DNA from: Phycisphaerales bacterium
Lineage (GTDB): Bacteria > Planctomycetota > Phycisphaerae > SM23-33
NCBI GenBank assembly: GCA_003171235.1
Contig: PMYM01000176.1
Span: forward strand, 299-17,933
Direction: 5' to 3'
Length of the DNA stretch: 17,635 nt
Shown here: positions 5,951-12,501 of the stretch, one piece after another
Layout of the letters: every line of letters starts with the position of its first letter
Position numbering within the stretch: the stretch's first letter is position 1
The notes under the pieces: generated by a model
The model's database searches: none
What the model saw: the letters and a program-made list of their open reading frames with translations, nothing else
Told to the model about the DNA's origin: nothing
Program-made: the position numbers and the translations under genes

Positions 5951-6165
5951 GAGGCAGTGGCGTGGCCGGCCGAGGGTTGAGGCCTTGCCTGCCGGCGTGG
6001 CGACCTTCCGGAGGTCAAGTTCGCCGCGCCATCGCGAGCCAGGTCAATTCCGCGCGCAGGTTTAGCCGCTCGCTTCTGAGTAAACCGGGCCGGTTATCCG
6101 TGGGCTGCGCTGCGCTCGCCCACGGCTACCATCCCTGGCCCCCTCGGGGCCAAGAGCCGGCCAGG
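5951..6165. repeat. 215-bp repeat R3, copy b
   Basis: Second copy of 4797-5011, ungapped and about nine-tenths identical by eye. The flanks on both sides differ from those of copy a, so the repeat has clean edges. This copy keeps the complete CCGTGGG...CCCACGG arm pair. Confidence 0.8.
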
Positions 6166-6460
6166 GCCGCCTGGGCGGTGGATTCCCTGGAACGGCGGTG
6201 CCACCAGTAACCAGGCAAACCTAAACCGCTCTCCGAGCAGAGTGTCCTTCATGGCCGCCGCAACCTACTTCGCCAAGGCTTCGTAGGTCAGGAAAGACGC
6301 GGCTGCCATGCCACCCCGAAGCGGGAGAAATTCTTGCCGGCGGGGGAGATTTCTCTTGACTTTTTCGAAAAAGTTGTTATGTGACTGTATAACATCCGCA
6401 TGGGGGATGTCGTCGGGGGATGCATCTCCCGGAGGGGTTTTTGACAAGTGCAGAGGGGCA
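6166..6460. other. Gene-free stretch with operator-like inverted repeats
   Basis: No credible gene. The first part is GC-rich and featureless. From 6325 it carries three inverted repeats and promoter-like sequence, described separately. A 14-codon frame (6400-6444, ATGGGGGATGTC to TGA) could be a leader peptide, but nothing supports its translation. Confidence 0.5.
6325..6394 (+). promoter_or_regulatory. Operator-like cluster: three inverted repeats with a -35-like box
   Basis: GAGAAAT (6325-6331) is inverted at ATTTCTC (6349-6355). ACTTTTTC/GAAAAAGT is a perfect 16-bp palindrome (6359-6374). TGTTAT (6375-6380) is inverted at ATAACA (6389-6394) across 8 bases. TTGACT at 6356-6361 is a good -35 match that overlaps the 16-bp palindrome. 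The -10 candidates are TTATGT (6377, 15-bp spacing) or TATAAC (6388, spacing too long). It looks like a regulated plus-strand promoter, but no gene follows for over 500 bases. Confidence 0.35.
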
Positions 6461-6586
6461 GGCTACAGGCTAAAGGCTAAAGGCTAAAGGCTGAAGGCTG
6501 AAGGCTGAAGGCTGAAGGCTGAAGGGTAAAGGCTAAAGGCTAAAGGCTGAAGGCGGAAGGCGGAAGGCGGAAGGCGGAAGGCGCAA
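6461..6586. repeat. Heptamer tandem array, 18 units of GGCTRAA/GGCGGAA
   Basis: Eighteen consecutive 7-bp units with no indels. One GGCTACA is followed by three GGCTAAA, five GGCTGAA, GGGTAAA, two GGCTAAA, GGCTGAA, four GGCGGAA and a final GGCGCAA. Variants are arranged in blocks, as expected from slippage or local unit amplification. It lies in non-coding sequence upstream of the HAD phosphatase gene. Confidence 0.9.
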
Positions 6587-6925
6587 ATGACCCTCCATTG
6601 CCTCCGAGTTTGAGCTTTTAGATTGCAGTTTTCAGTCTTTTGTCGCTCAAATCCTGCTCAAAACCTTTCTGAAACTTTTCGCCATTTTTCGCCATTTTTC
6701 GTTTCTTTGCGTTTTGTAGCTACTGTGAATTAGGATTAACTAGTTTTGCGACAATGGGATACGTAAAAAACAACAGTAAGGTGTTTCATGTAGTGCGCTA
6801 TTCACTTGCCAATGGGCGCCCGCTGGGGTTTATCGCCCTCGTGCAGGCGGCTGGCCCTGAGCGTCTCGAAGGGTGCAGCGGTGCAACAGGCGGCGGTTTA
6901 TGCTAATGATGGAGTAGTTATATTG
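6587..6925. other. Intergenic leader upstream of the HAD phosphatase
   Basis: AT-richer than the surroundings and with no gene. It contains two direct copies of CGCCATTTTT (6680-6699). A CCCTGAGCGTCTCGAAGGG element near 6856-6874 is of a type common in environmental genomes. The frame of the downstream gene is open back to 6806 through that element, but the sequence there is not protein-like. A promoter for the phosphatase probably lies here; I cannot place it. Confidence 0.5.
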
Positions 6926-7612
6926 ATGGGAATGGCAATGACCCAGAAAGAGAAGGCTCGTTTCAAGGCCGTAGTGTTCGACCTTGACGGCACGCTGCTG
7001 GACACCCTCGACGACCTGGCCGATTGCATGAACGCGGCCTTGCGCGAACTGGGACTGAAGGACCATCCGGACGTGTCCCACCATAAATACTTCGTCGGCG
7101 ACGGGGTGAGGAACTACATCCTGCGCGTGCTGCCGGAGGATAAGCGGGCCGACGAGGAGTTGATCGCCCGCCTGAGCGCCACCTATCGCCGGAATTATGC
7201 CGCCGGGTGGAAGGTCAAGACCCGGCCATATGATGGGGTGCCTCAAACGCTGGCGGAGCTTCGCCGGCGGGGTCTGCGGCTGGCGGTGCTGTCCAACAAG
7301 CCCGACGAGTTTTCCAAGGCCACGGTGGCGGCGTTTTTCGAGCCGGGGCTGTTCGAGTTGGTCGTCGGGGCCGGTGACGACATGCCGCTCAAGCCCGATC
7401 CGGCCGCCGCCCTGGAGATCGCCCGGCGGATGGGCCTGGCGCCGGCGGATTTCCTGTACGTGGGCGACACGGCCACGGACATGAAGACCGCCGTGGCCGC
7501 CGGCATGTTCCCGGTGGGGGCGATGTGGGGTTTCCGCCCGGCGGAAGAACTCAAAGGCAGCGGGGCGAGGGTTCTGATTAAACGCCCCGGCGAACTGTCA
7601 CGATATGTGTAG
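6926..7612 (+). CDS. HAD-superfamily phosphatase, phosphoglycolate-phosphatase-like
   Basis: A 228-residue haloacid dehalogenase phosphatase of the Gph/PGP subtype, which removes phosphate from small molecules such as 2-phosphoglycolate. Motif I is AVVFDLDGTLLDT with nucleophile D19 and general acid/base D21. An alpha-helical cap with DGVRNYILRVL follows, then motif II in LAVLSNKP, the motif III lysine in PLKPDP, and motif IV GDTATDM (D181, D185). Length is normal. The frame is open back to 6806, but the upstream residues derive from an intergenic repeat, so I start at ATG 6926 with GGAG at 6911-6914. ATGs at 6932 and 6938 are also possible. The last base of its stop is the first base of a GTG of the next gene, so the two are likely co-transcribed. 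Substrate is inferred from the family only. Confidence 0.85.
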   Translation: MGMAMTQKEKARFKAVVFDLDGTLLDTLDDLADCMNAALRELGLKDHPDVSHHKYFVGDGVRNYILRVLPEDKRADEELIARLSATYRRNYAAGWKVKTRPYDGVPQTLAELRRRGLRLAVLSNKPDEFSKATVAAFFEPGLFELVVGAGDDMPLKPDPAAALEIARRMGLAPADFLYVGDTATDMKTAVAAGMFPVGAMWGFRPAEELKGSGARVLIKRPGELSRYV

Positions 7613-7635
7613 TGGTTTTCGGAGTGAACGGCCAG

Positions 7636-8721
7636 ATGACGCCTGACCAGACATTTTCGCCCAGCCGCCTGCCGGCGGTTTGCGGCTTTAACCTGCTGGA
7701 GAAGTTTTGCTGGACGCCCCAGCGGCCGCGCGGGGAACCGTTCTTGGCCTGGGATTTTGACTTCATCGCGGGGCAGGGGTTTGGGTTCGTCCGCCTGCCG
7801 ATGGACTACCGCACCTGGACGCGCGACCTGGACGGCCAGCGGCGCGACATCGACCAGGGCGCCCTGGCCGAGGTGGCGGCGGCTGTGGAGATGGGCCGGC
7901 AGCGCGGCCTGCACGTCTGCGTCAACCTGCACCGTGGCCCGGGCTACTGCATCAATCAGCCGGAGCTGGAGCCGTTTAACCTTTGGACCGACCCGGCCGC
8001 ACAGGAATGTTTCGCCCATCACTGGCGAGCCCTGGCCAAACTGCTGGCGGGCTACTCAAACGAGCATTGCAGCTTCGACCTGCTGAACGAGCCGCCGGGC
8101 TACGACGAGGCCGGCTTTTCGCCCCAGTCGCACCGGCAGGTGATGGGCCTGGCAGCCGCGGCCATCCGCCAGGTCAGCCCCGATCGGCTAATAATTTGCG
8201 ACGGGCACGACGGCGGGCACTCGCCCAACCCGGAGTTGGCGGACCTGGGCGTGGCCCAGTCCTGCCGCGGCTACATTCCCATGCAGATTACCCACTACCG
8301 CGCCGGTTGGCTTGGCCTGGGGGAGGACTTCCCCTGGCCCGAGCCGGCCTGGCCGATCAACGAGCCCGGCGACATCCCCGGCCTGACCGGGCCGTGGGAC
8401 GCCCAGCAGCTCAAGCAGCGGGTTTACGGCCCGTGGCGGGAGATGGAATCCCGCGGCGTGAGCATCCACTGCGGCGAACTAGGCGTGTTCAATCGCACGC
8501 CGGCCGATGTGACGTACGCCTTCATGGACGACCTGCTGGGCGTGCTGGGCGAGTTTGGCTGGGGGTGGGCGCTGTGGAACCTGCGCGGCCCGTTCGGCGT
8601 GCTGGACAACCACCGAGCGGGCGTCCAGACCGAGCCTTGCGACGGCCACGCCCTGGACCGCCGCCTGCTGGAAATACTCAAGAAGCACAACTCTATCGCC
8701 AAGGCGGGCGAATGCCTGTAA
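7636..8721 (+). CDS. Glycoside hydrolase family 5-type (cellulase superfamily) enzyme
   Basis: A 361-residue TIM-barrel glycosidase. The barrel strand motifs are GFNLLEKF at the N-terminus, FGFVRLPMDYRTW, VCVNLHRGPGY, FDLLNEPPG (acid/base E152), THYRAGWLG and IHCGELGVFN (nucleophile E281), then WALWNLRGPFGVLD. The NEP and late Glu motifs are those of GH5 retaining enzymes acting on beta-linked glucans or mannans. There is no signal peptide and no carbohydrate-binding module. A cytosolic enzyme acting on imported oligosaccharides or glycosides is therefore more likely than a secreted cellulase. I chose ATG 7636 with GGAG at 7621-7624. In-frame GTGs at 7612 and 7624 are alternatives and would bring it closer to the HAD gene. 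Substrate cannot be told from sequence alone. Confidence 0.85.
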   Translation: MTPDQTFSPSRLPAVCGFNLLEKFCWTPQRPRGEPFLAWDFDFIAGQGFGFVRLPMDYRTWTRDLDGQRRDIDQGALAEVAAAVEMGRQRGLHVCVNLHRGPGYCINQPELEPFNLWTDPAAQECFAHHWRALAKLLAGYSNEHCSFDLLNEPPGYDEAGFSPQSHRQVMGLAAAAIRQVSPDRLIICDGHDGGHSPNPELADLGVAQSCRGYIPMQITHYRAGWLGLGEDFPWPEPAWPINEPGDIPGLTGPWDAQQLKQRVYGPWREMESRGVSIHCGELGVFNRTPADVTYAFMDDLLGVLGEFGWGWALWNLRGPFGVLDNHRAGVQTEPCDGHALDRRLLEILKKHNSIAKAGECL

Positions 8722-8767
8722 AATATGCTTAGGCGCCCATTCTGTGAGCAAGCCCTGGAGAACGACT

Positions 8768-9070
8768 ATGCGCGCACAAGTGCAAATCAAGTCTAAAGAA
8801 CTAGAGGCGTTTTGCCTGCGTCATAAAATCGCCAAGCTCTCTCTGTTTGGGTCGGCGTTGCGTGACGATTTTGGCCCTGACAGCGATGTGGACGTGCTGG
8901 TGGAATTTGACGCCGGGACACGGGTGGGATTGTTGGATATTGCTCAGATGGAGATTGAGCTTTCAGAATTGTTGGGGCGCAAGGCCGATCTCAGAACACC
9001 CGCCGAACTCAGCCGATATTTCCGCCAGAGGGTCTTGCAGGAAGCGGAGACTCTGTATGTTCATCGATGA
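8768..9070 (+). CDS. MntA-type nucleotidyltransferase antitoxin
   Basis: A 100-residue minimal nucleotidyltransferase. LSLFGSALRDDFGPDSDVDV contains the GS-x10-DxD signature (G28, S29, D40, D42), followed by LVEFDAG and a C-terminal helical part. In the family, MntA proteins neutralise a HEPN (HepT) RNase toxin by adding AMP residues near its active site. The start is ATG 8768 with GGAG at 8757-8760, a good spacing; longer in-frame extensions run into the GH5 gene and are not credible. A HepT-like gene starts at 9057 and overlaps its end by 14 bases, the normal MntA/HepT arrangement. That partner is truncated. The antitoxin itself looks complete. Confidence 0.85.
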   Translation: MRAQVQIKSKELEAFCLRHKIAKLSLFGSALRDDFGPDSDVDVLVEFDAGTRVGLLDIAQMEIELSELLGRKADLRTPAELSRYFRQRVLQEAETLYVHR

Positions 9071-9239
9071 TCAGACACGTCTTAGGCACATGCGCGACGC
9101 CGCTCGCGATGCCATTACGTTTGCACAGGGCAAGACTCGCTCGCAATTGGAAGCCGATCGACAGCTTGCTTTGTCGCTTGTCAAGTGCATTGAAATCATC
9201 GGGGAGGCGGCTTTTTTTTCCTCCATGTCTCCACGCTAA
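9057..9239 (+). pseudogene. Truncated HepT (HEPN/DUF86) toxin
   Basis: Starts at ATG 9057 inside the antitoxin gene and encodes 60 residues. It begins FIDDQTRLRHMRDAARDAI with an acidic/basic helix, then DRQLALSLVKCIEIIGEAA. This matches the N-terminal half of HepT proteins, which normally run to about 110-120 residues and carry the RNase motif Rx4-6H near residues 80-100. After EIIGEAA the frame runs into FFSSMSPR and stops, so the catalytic motif and second helical half are missing. The break coincides with the 3' end of the convergent homocysteine methyltransferase gene. A deletion that fused the two 3' ends is the simple explanation. It is probably non-toxic. Confidence 0.75.
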
Positions 9240-10101
9240 CAGTTGCGCGGATGGCCCGGATGAAGTCGGGATTGGTGCCGCAGCAGCCGCCGATGAAGTT
9301 GGCCCCGGCGGCGACCAGGGCCGGCACATAGGCGGCGAATTCCGCCGGTTGGAGCGGGAAGATGGTCTTGCCCTCGCGCAGTTGGGGTATGCCGGCATTG
9401 GGTTTGATCCAGATGGGCATGGGCGTGGCTGCGCGGAACAACTCGGCCAGGCGGACGAAGCGGTCGGGCCCGGCGCCGCAGTTGGCGCCGACGGCGGCGG
9501 CGCCCACCTGTTGGCTCAGGCGCGCCAGGTCGGCCGGAGTGTTGCCCATGATGCTGGTCGTGCCGTCCTTGCCGGCGGTGAAGGACATCGAGAGCACCAC
9601 CGGCAGTTTGGTGTTCTCACGGACCGCCTTGGCGGCCAGGGCGATCTCGTCCAGCTCGACGAAGGTCTCGCACAGCACGGCGTCGGCCCCGGCCTGCTCC
9701 ATGGCCTTGGCCACCTCGGCGAAGGCGGCGGAAATCTCCTCCGTCGGCGTATCGCCGGTCATGACGATCTTGCCCGTCGGGCCCAGCGAGGCGAACACCA
9801 GGGCGCCGGGGCCGGCGGCCTGGCGGCTGAGCTGCACGCCGCGGCAGGTCACATCCTGGACTTTGTCCTGCATGCCCCAGTGGGCCAGGGCGAAGCGGTT
9901 GGATCGCAGGGTGTTGGTCAGGATGATCTCGGAGCCGGCCTGGATGTAGGCCTGGGCGATGGCCTCGACGGCGGAGGGATTCTCGATGTTCCAGGCGTCG
10001 GGGCAGGCGCCGGGGGGCAGGCCCTTGCCTTGCAGCAGCACGCCCCAGGAGCCGTCGGTGACAGTGACTTTTCCGGCGAACTTGTCGAAGGACAGGGTCA
10101 T
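9196..10101 (-). CDS. Homocysteine S-methyltransferase-family protein (MetH N-domain-like)
   Basis: A 301-residue stand-alone homocysteine-binding methyltransferase (S-methyl_trans family). VTVTDGSWGVLLQ at the start and SEIILTNTLRSNRF are typical barrel strands. The zinc ligands are visible as C208 in GANCG and C273-C274 in GGCCGT, at almost the same numbers as in the Thermotoga MetH homocysteine domain (207, 272, 273). No folate, cobalamin or activation domain follows. It must therefore work with separate partners, or with another methyl donor such as S-methylmethionine or a corrinoid protein. Its ATG lies in the stop of the upstream methyltransferase gene (ATGA overlap), so the two are translationally coupled. 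The last residues, TWRKKKPPPR, come from the junction with the truncated HepT gene and do not look like a native C-terminus. Confidence 0.85.
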   Translation of the reverse strand: MTLSFDKFAGKVTVTDGSWGVLLQGKGLPPGACPDAWNIENPSAVEAIAQAYIQAGSEIILTNTLRSNRFALAHWGMQDKVQDVTCRGVQLSRQAAGPGALVFASLGPTGKIVMTGDTPTEEISAAFAEVAKAMEQAGADAVLCETFVELDEIALAAKAVRENTKLPVVLSMSFTAGKDGTTSIMGNTPADLARLSQQVGAAAVGANCGAGPDRFVRLAELFRAATPMPIWIKPNAGIPQLREGKTIFPLQPAEFAAYVPALVAAGANFIGGCCGTNPDFIRAIRATVSVETWRKKKPPPR

Positions 10102-10742
10102 GTTTTCTTCCTTTTGGCGGCCCGCGACACCCTGGAACTCGCCAGGGGGCGGCAGACGACGGTGAAGTCATTGTGCAGGTAATCGTCTATGACCTCAACC
10201 TTGCACCTAAAGCGCTTGACGATCTTGAGTATCTCGCCGGGCTCATAATAGACGCAGTGAGGGTGCTGCCGCCGGGCCCGGCGATGCAAAAGGTTGAAAA
10301 CCAGTGCCCGCCGGCTCAGGCCAAACAACTGCCGCAAGGCCGTCGGCAGAAAGGAAATGTTGTTGCCCACGTTGAGGTTGAACGTGCCGGAGCAGAAGGC
10401 CACGTCGAAGCGTTTGCGCCCGAAGGGGTTCTTGGCGAAGAGGTCGGCCGCCAGGAAATGCCCGCCCGGGTGTGCCTGCCGGGCGTGCAGGATCATCTTT
10501 TCGGAGATGTCCACGCCGGTGTAGTCAACCGTCAGGCCGCGCTCCAGCAGAAAGCCGTATAGGTCGCCCAGCCCGCAGCCCACGTCCAGCAGGCTCTTGC
10601 CCGCCAGGCCCACGTTGGCCGCCAGCACCTCGAAGCGCAGGCGCTGCGACTGGGCGTCGGCCCAGTCGAGTATCTCGAAGTGCGGCCGGCCGGGCAGGAT
10701 GCGCGGCTCGTAGTGCTGCTTAATGATCTTTTCGCGACTCAA
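10098..10742 (-). CDS. Class I SAM-dependent methyltransferase
   Basis: A 214-residue Rossmann-fold methyltransferase. Motif I is SLLDVGCGLGDLYGFL (G55, G57, G59 bind SAM). The acidic end of strand 2 is in DYTGVDIS (D78), and the post-motif region is FDVAFCSGTFNLNVG. An N-terminal segment with HYEPRILPGRPHFEILDW may shape the substrate site. No membrane segments. Substrate unknown; FNLLHRRARR and the basic C-terminal tail (SRAAKRKKT) do not settle it. It is the first gene of a pair with the homocysteine S-methyltransferase, with a 4-base overlap. One speculative link is recycling of the S-adenosylhomocysteine product toward methionine. Three hairpins lie upstream, between it and the 535-residue gene. 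Confidence 0.85.
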   Translation of the reverse strand: MSREKIIKQHYEPRILPGRPHFEILDWADAQSQRLRFEVLAANVGLAGKSLLDVGCGLGDLYGFLLERGLTVDYTGVDISEKMILHARQAHPGGHFLAADLFAKNPFGRKRFDVAFCSGTFNLNVGNNISFLPTALRQLFGLSRRALVFNLLHRRARRQHPHCVYYEPGEILKIVKRFRCKVEVIDDYLHNDFTVVCRPLASSRVSRAAKRKKT

Positions 10743-10766
10743 ATAGCGACTCCGTCTTTCGTCGCG

Positions 10767-10787
10767 GCATGGGCATCTTGCCCATGC
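10767..10787. repeat. TCT-loop hairpin 1
   Basis: GCATGGGCA, TCT, TGCCCATGC: a perfect 9-bp stem with a three-base loop, in the gap between two minus-strand genes. It is three bases from a second hairpin of identical geometry. Confidence 0.8.
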
Positions 10788-10790
10788 GTT

Positions 10791-10811
10791 GCAGGGCCAT
10801 CTTGGCCCTGC
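10791..10811. repeat. TCT-loop hairpin 2
   Basis: GCAGGGCCA, TCT, TGGCCCTGC: again a perfect 9-bp stem and the same TCT loop as the neighbouring hairpin, but with a different stem sequence. Confidence 0.8.
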
Positions 10812-10818
10812 GGTTCTT

Positions 10819-10884
10819 GGGTGGCCTTCTCTTTATTCAGGACCTAAACATGGTCACGCGAAAAGAAGCGTGACCATGCCACCC
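10819..10884. repeat. Nested inverted repeat GGGTGGC...GCCACCC with CATGGTCACGC stem
   Basis: The outer arms are GGGTGGC (10819-10825) and GCCACCC (10878-10884). Inside lies CATGGTCACGC (10849-10859), a GAAAAGAA loop and GCGTGACCATG (10868-10878), a perfect 11-bp stem. It follows the stop of the minus-strand 535-residue gene by about ten bases. It could end that transcript, although no clear T-run follows on that strand. Confidence 0.7.
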
Positions 10885-10893
10885 ACAGTTTGC

Positions 10894-12501
10894 CTATTCC
10901 GTTTCGGAGTATACTTCGGCCCCGGCCACGACGTGGTTGTAGAAATCCTCCCCGCCCAGGGCGATGCACCAGGGCAGGATGGCCCCGCGGCTGTCCCAGT
11001 AGTCCAGTTGGCTCACCTGCCAGTCGCGCCAGAGCTGGCGGAAGGTCTCATCCAGCAGCTTGACCTGCAGGGCCTTGGCCTCTTTCCACATGCCGCGGAT
11101 GGTGGGTGGGTCGGGGCGATCGCTTTGGGCGGCCAGTTCGCGGCGGGCGAGATCCAGCTTGTCGATCTGGGCGGTAAGTTCCGGAAAGGCCTGAGCCTGC
11201 CACTGCAGGCGGCGCTTCGGTTCGCGGCAGGCCTCCAGGCGCTGGCGGGCCTGGGCCTGCAGGTCCAACCAGTTCTCTCCCAGCCGCCGGGCGGGAATGA
11301 CGGCCTGGCCGAAATACCCGGCCAGGTAGTCTGGCAGGCGGATGTTGGCGTCAAGTTCGCGCAGGCGGTCAAGCAGGCGCAGGCGGACTCGGACCACCGG
11401 CTTGAGCGGTGCGGGCAAGAGCCCCTCCCGCCGCAGCAGGCCCTCCAGCCGGTAGGAAATAGGCATGTAGCTCGACCCCCGGTAAGGCAGGGCCAACTCC
11501 TGCCCGTGGGGGTCCAGCCGGACCTGCATCACCATCAGGATGGCCTTGCCCACCAGGCAGCACACCCCGGCGCGGCGCAGGGACTCGACCGGCAGGCGGC
11601 CGTCGGGGCCAAGGGCTATCTCCAGCTCGTCCAGCACCAGCTTGCCCTGCCGCAGCGACATGGGCGTGCGCACCTGGTGGCCCTGGTATTGCATGGCGGC
11701 GAAGAAGGGCAGTTCGCCCTGCTCGAGCTTGAGCGGGCGGAACTGGGTGTGCTGGACGGCCTGGTTGTAAAGCTGAGCAGCCTGCTCGTAGCGGCGCAGG
11801 AACAGTTCGACCAGGGCGTCTCTGCCGGCGCCGTTGCCCAGGTCGAATAACTGGCTGGACTTGCCCAGTTCCACCGACGAGCCCAGGTGCAGGCCCAGCC
11901 ACCGGCGGTACAGCTCCACCAGCGACATCTGATCGGACGCCGAAAGAATGGGTTCAAGGAACGTTTCCTGGCGGGCAAACCAGTCCGCGATGCGCCCCTG
12001 CGAATTGGCATCGGGAAAGGCCCGCGACATGTCTTGCCGGGCCAGCCGCAGGAGTTGGCGCAGGTGTGGGGCGACTTCGGAAACGCTCAGGTCGCCGATG
12101 AGCCGGTGATGGCGTCGGTCGGAGACGTAACTGGAACCGATGAGCTGCCAGTTGTCGCCGGGGGAGAATTCCTCGAACAGGCTGTCCACCGACCGGCCCA
12201 GTTGCCGGGCCAGCACGTCGGTCTTCAGGCCGGTGAATTCCTCCAGGCGGCGGATGTCCAGGCCCTGGCGGCCCAGGAATTCCGAGTAGAACATCGCGGC
12301 GCCCCAGTCGGCGGCGCCCGTGCGGTAGTAGCGTTCCCGGGCCAGGCGGAGCTGGGGGCTGTCCACGGTCGCCCCCAGGGCCGTGAAGGCCACGTCGATG
12401 TCCTCGATGAGTTGCCGCGGGGCGGCCCCGCGCCGCACCAGCGCGTGCAGCTTGGGCAGGGCGTCCCACAGGCTGCTACAGTTCTGGTCGATGCTGAGCA
12501 T
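10894..12501 (-). CDS. Conserved-looking protein of unknown function (535 aa)
   Basis: A 535-residue protein that I do not recognise. It is rich in Arg, Leu and Gln, mostly helical in character, without signal peptide or membrane segments. Notable stretches are DNWQLIGSSYVSDRRHHRLI near residue 120, QTHF-free helical repeats in the middle, RLDPHGQELALPYRGSSYMP near 345, and a C-terminal LDYWDSRGAILPWCIALGGE. Cysteines are few (a CC pair near 315), so it is not an iron-sulfur protein. Coding character is strong through the whole length. The start ATG 12501 lies inside the end of dapF (26-base overlap). The next internal Met is about 70 residues on, so the overlap is likely real and implies co-expression with dapF. 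The stop TAG is followed by nested hairpins. Function unknown. Confidence 0.75.
   Translation of the reverse strand: MLSIDQNCSSLWDALPKLHALVRRGAAPRQLIEDIDVAFTALGATVDSPQLRLARERYYRTGAADWGAAMFYSEFLGRQGLDIRRLEEFTGLKTDVLARQLGRSVDSLFEEFSPGDNWQLIGSSYVSDRRHHRLIGDLSVSEVAPHLRQLLRLARQDMSRAFPDANSQGRIADWFARQETFLEPILSASDQMSLVELYRRWLGLHLGSSVELGKSSQLFDLGNGAGRDALVELFLRRYEQAAQLYNQAVQHTQFRPLKLEQGELPFFAAMQYQGHQVRTPMSLRQGKLVLDELEIALGPDGRLPVESLRRAGVCCLVGKAILMVMQVRLDPHGQELALPYRGSSYMPISYRLEGLLRREGLLPAPLKPVVRVRLRLLDRLRELDANIRLPDYLAGYFGQAVIPARRLGENWLDLQAQARQRLEACREPKRRLQWQAQAFPELTAQIDKLDLARRELAAQSDRPDPPTIRGMWKEAKALQVKLLDETFRQLWRDWQVSQLDYWDSRGAILPWCIALGGEDFYNHVVAGAEVYSETE

Noticed and set aside
6461..6586. Tandem array considered as a CRISPR array
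   Set aside because: Units are 7 bp and contiguous with no spacers; no cas genes are present.
8555..8767. N-terminal extension of the MntA frame
   Set aside because: It overlaps the GH5 coding region in another frame; a good ribosome-binding site exists for ATG 8768.
9067..10182. Plus-strand open frame of 371 codons across the homocysteine methyltransferase
   Set aside because: The minus strand encodes the zinc Cys motifs and barrel strands. The plus frame is Gly/Ala/Gln-rich noise and would start inside the HepT remnant.
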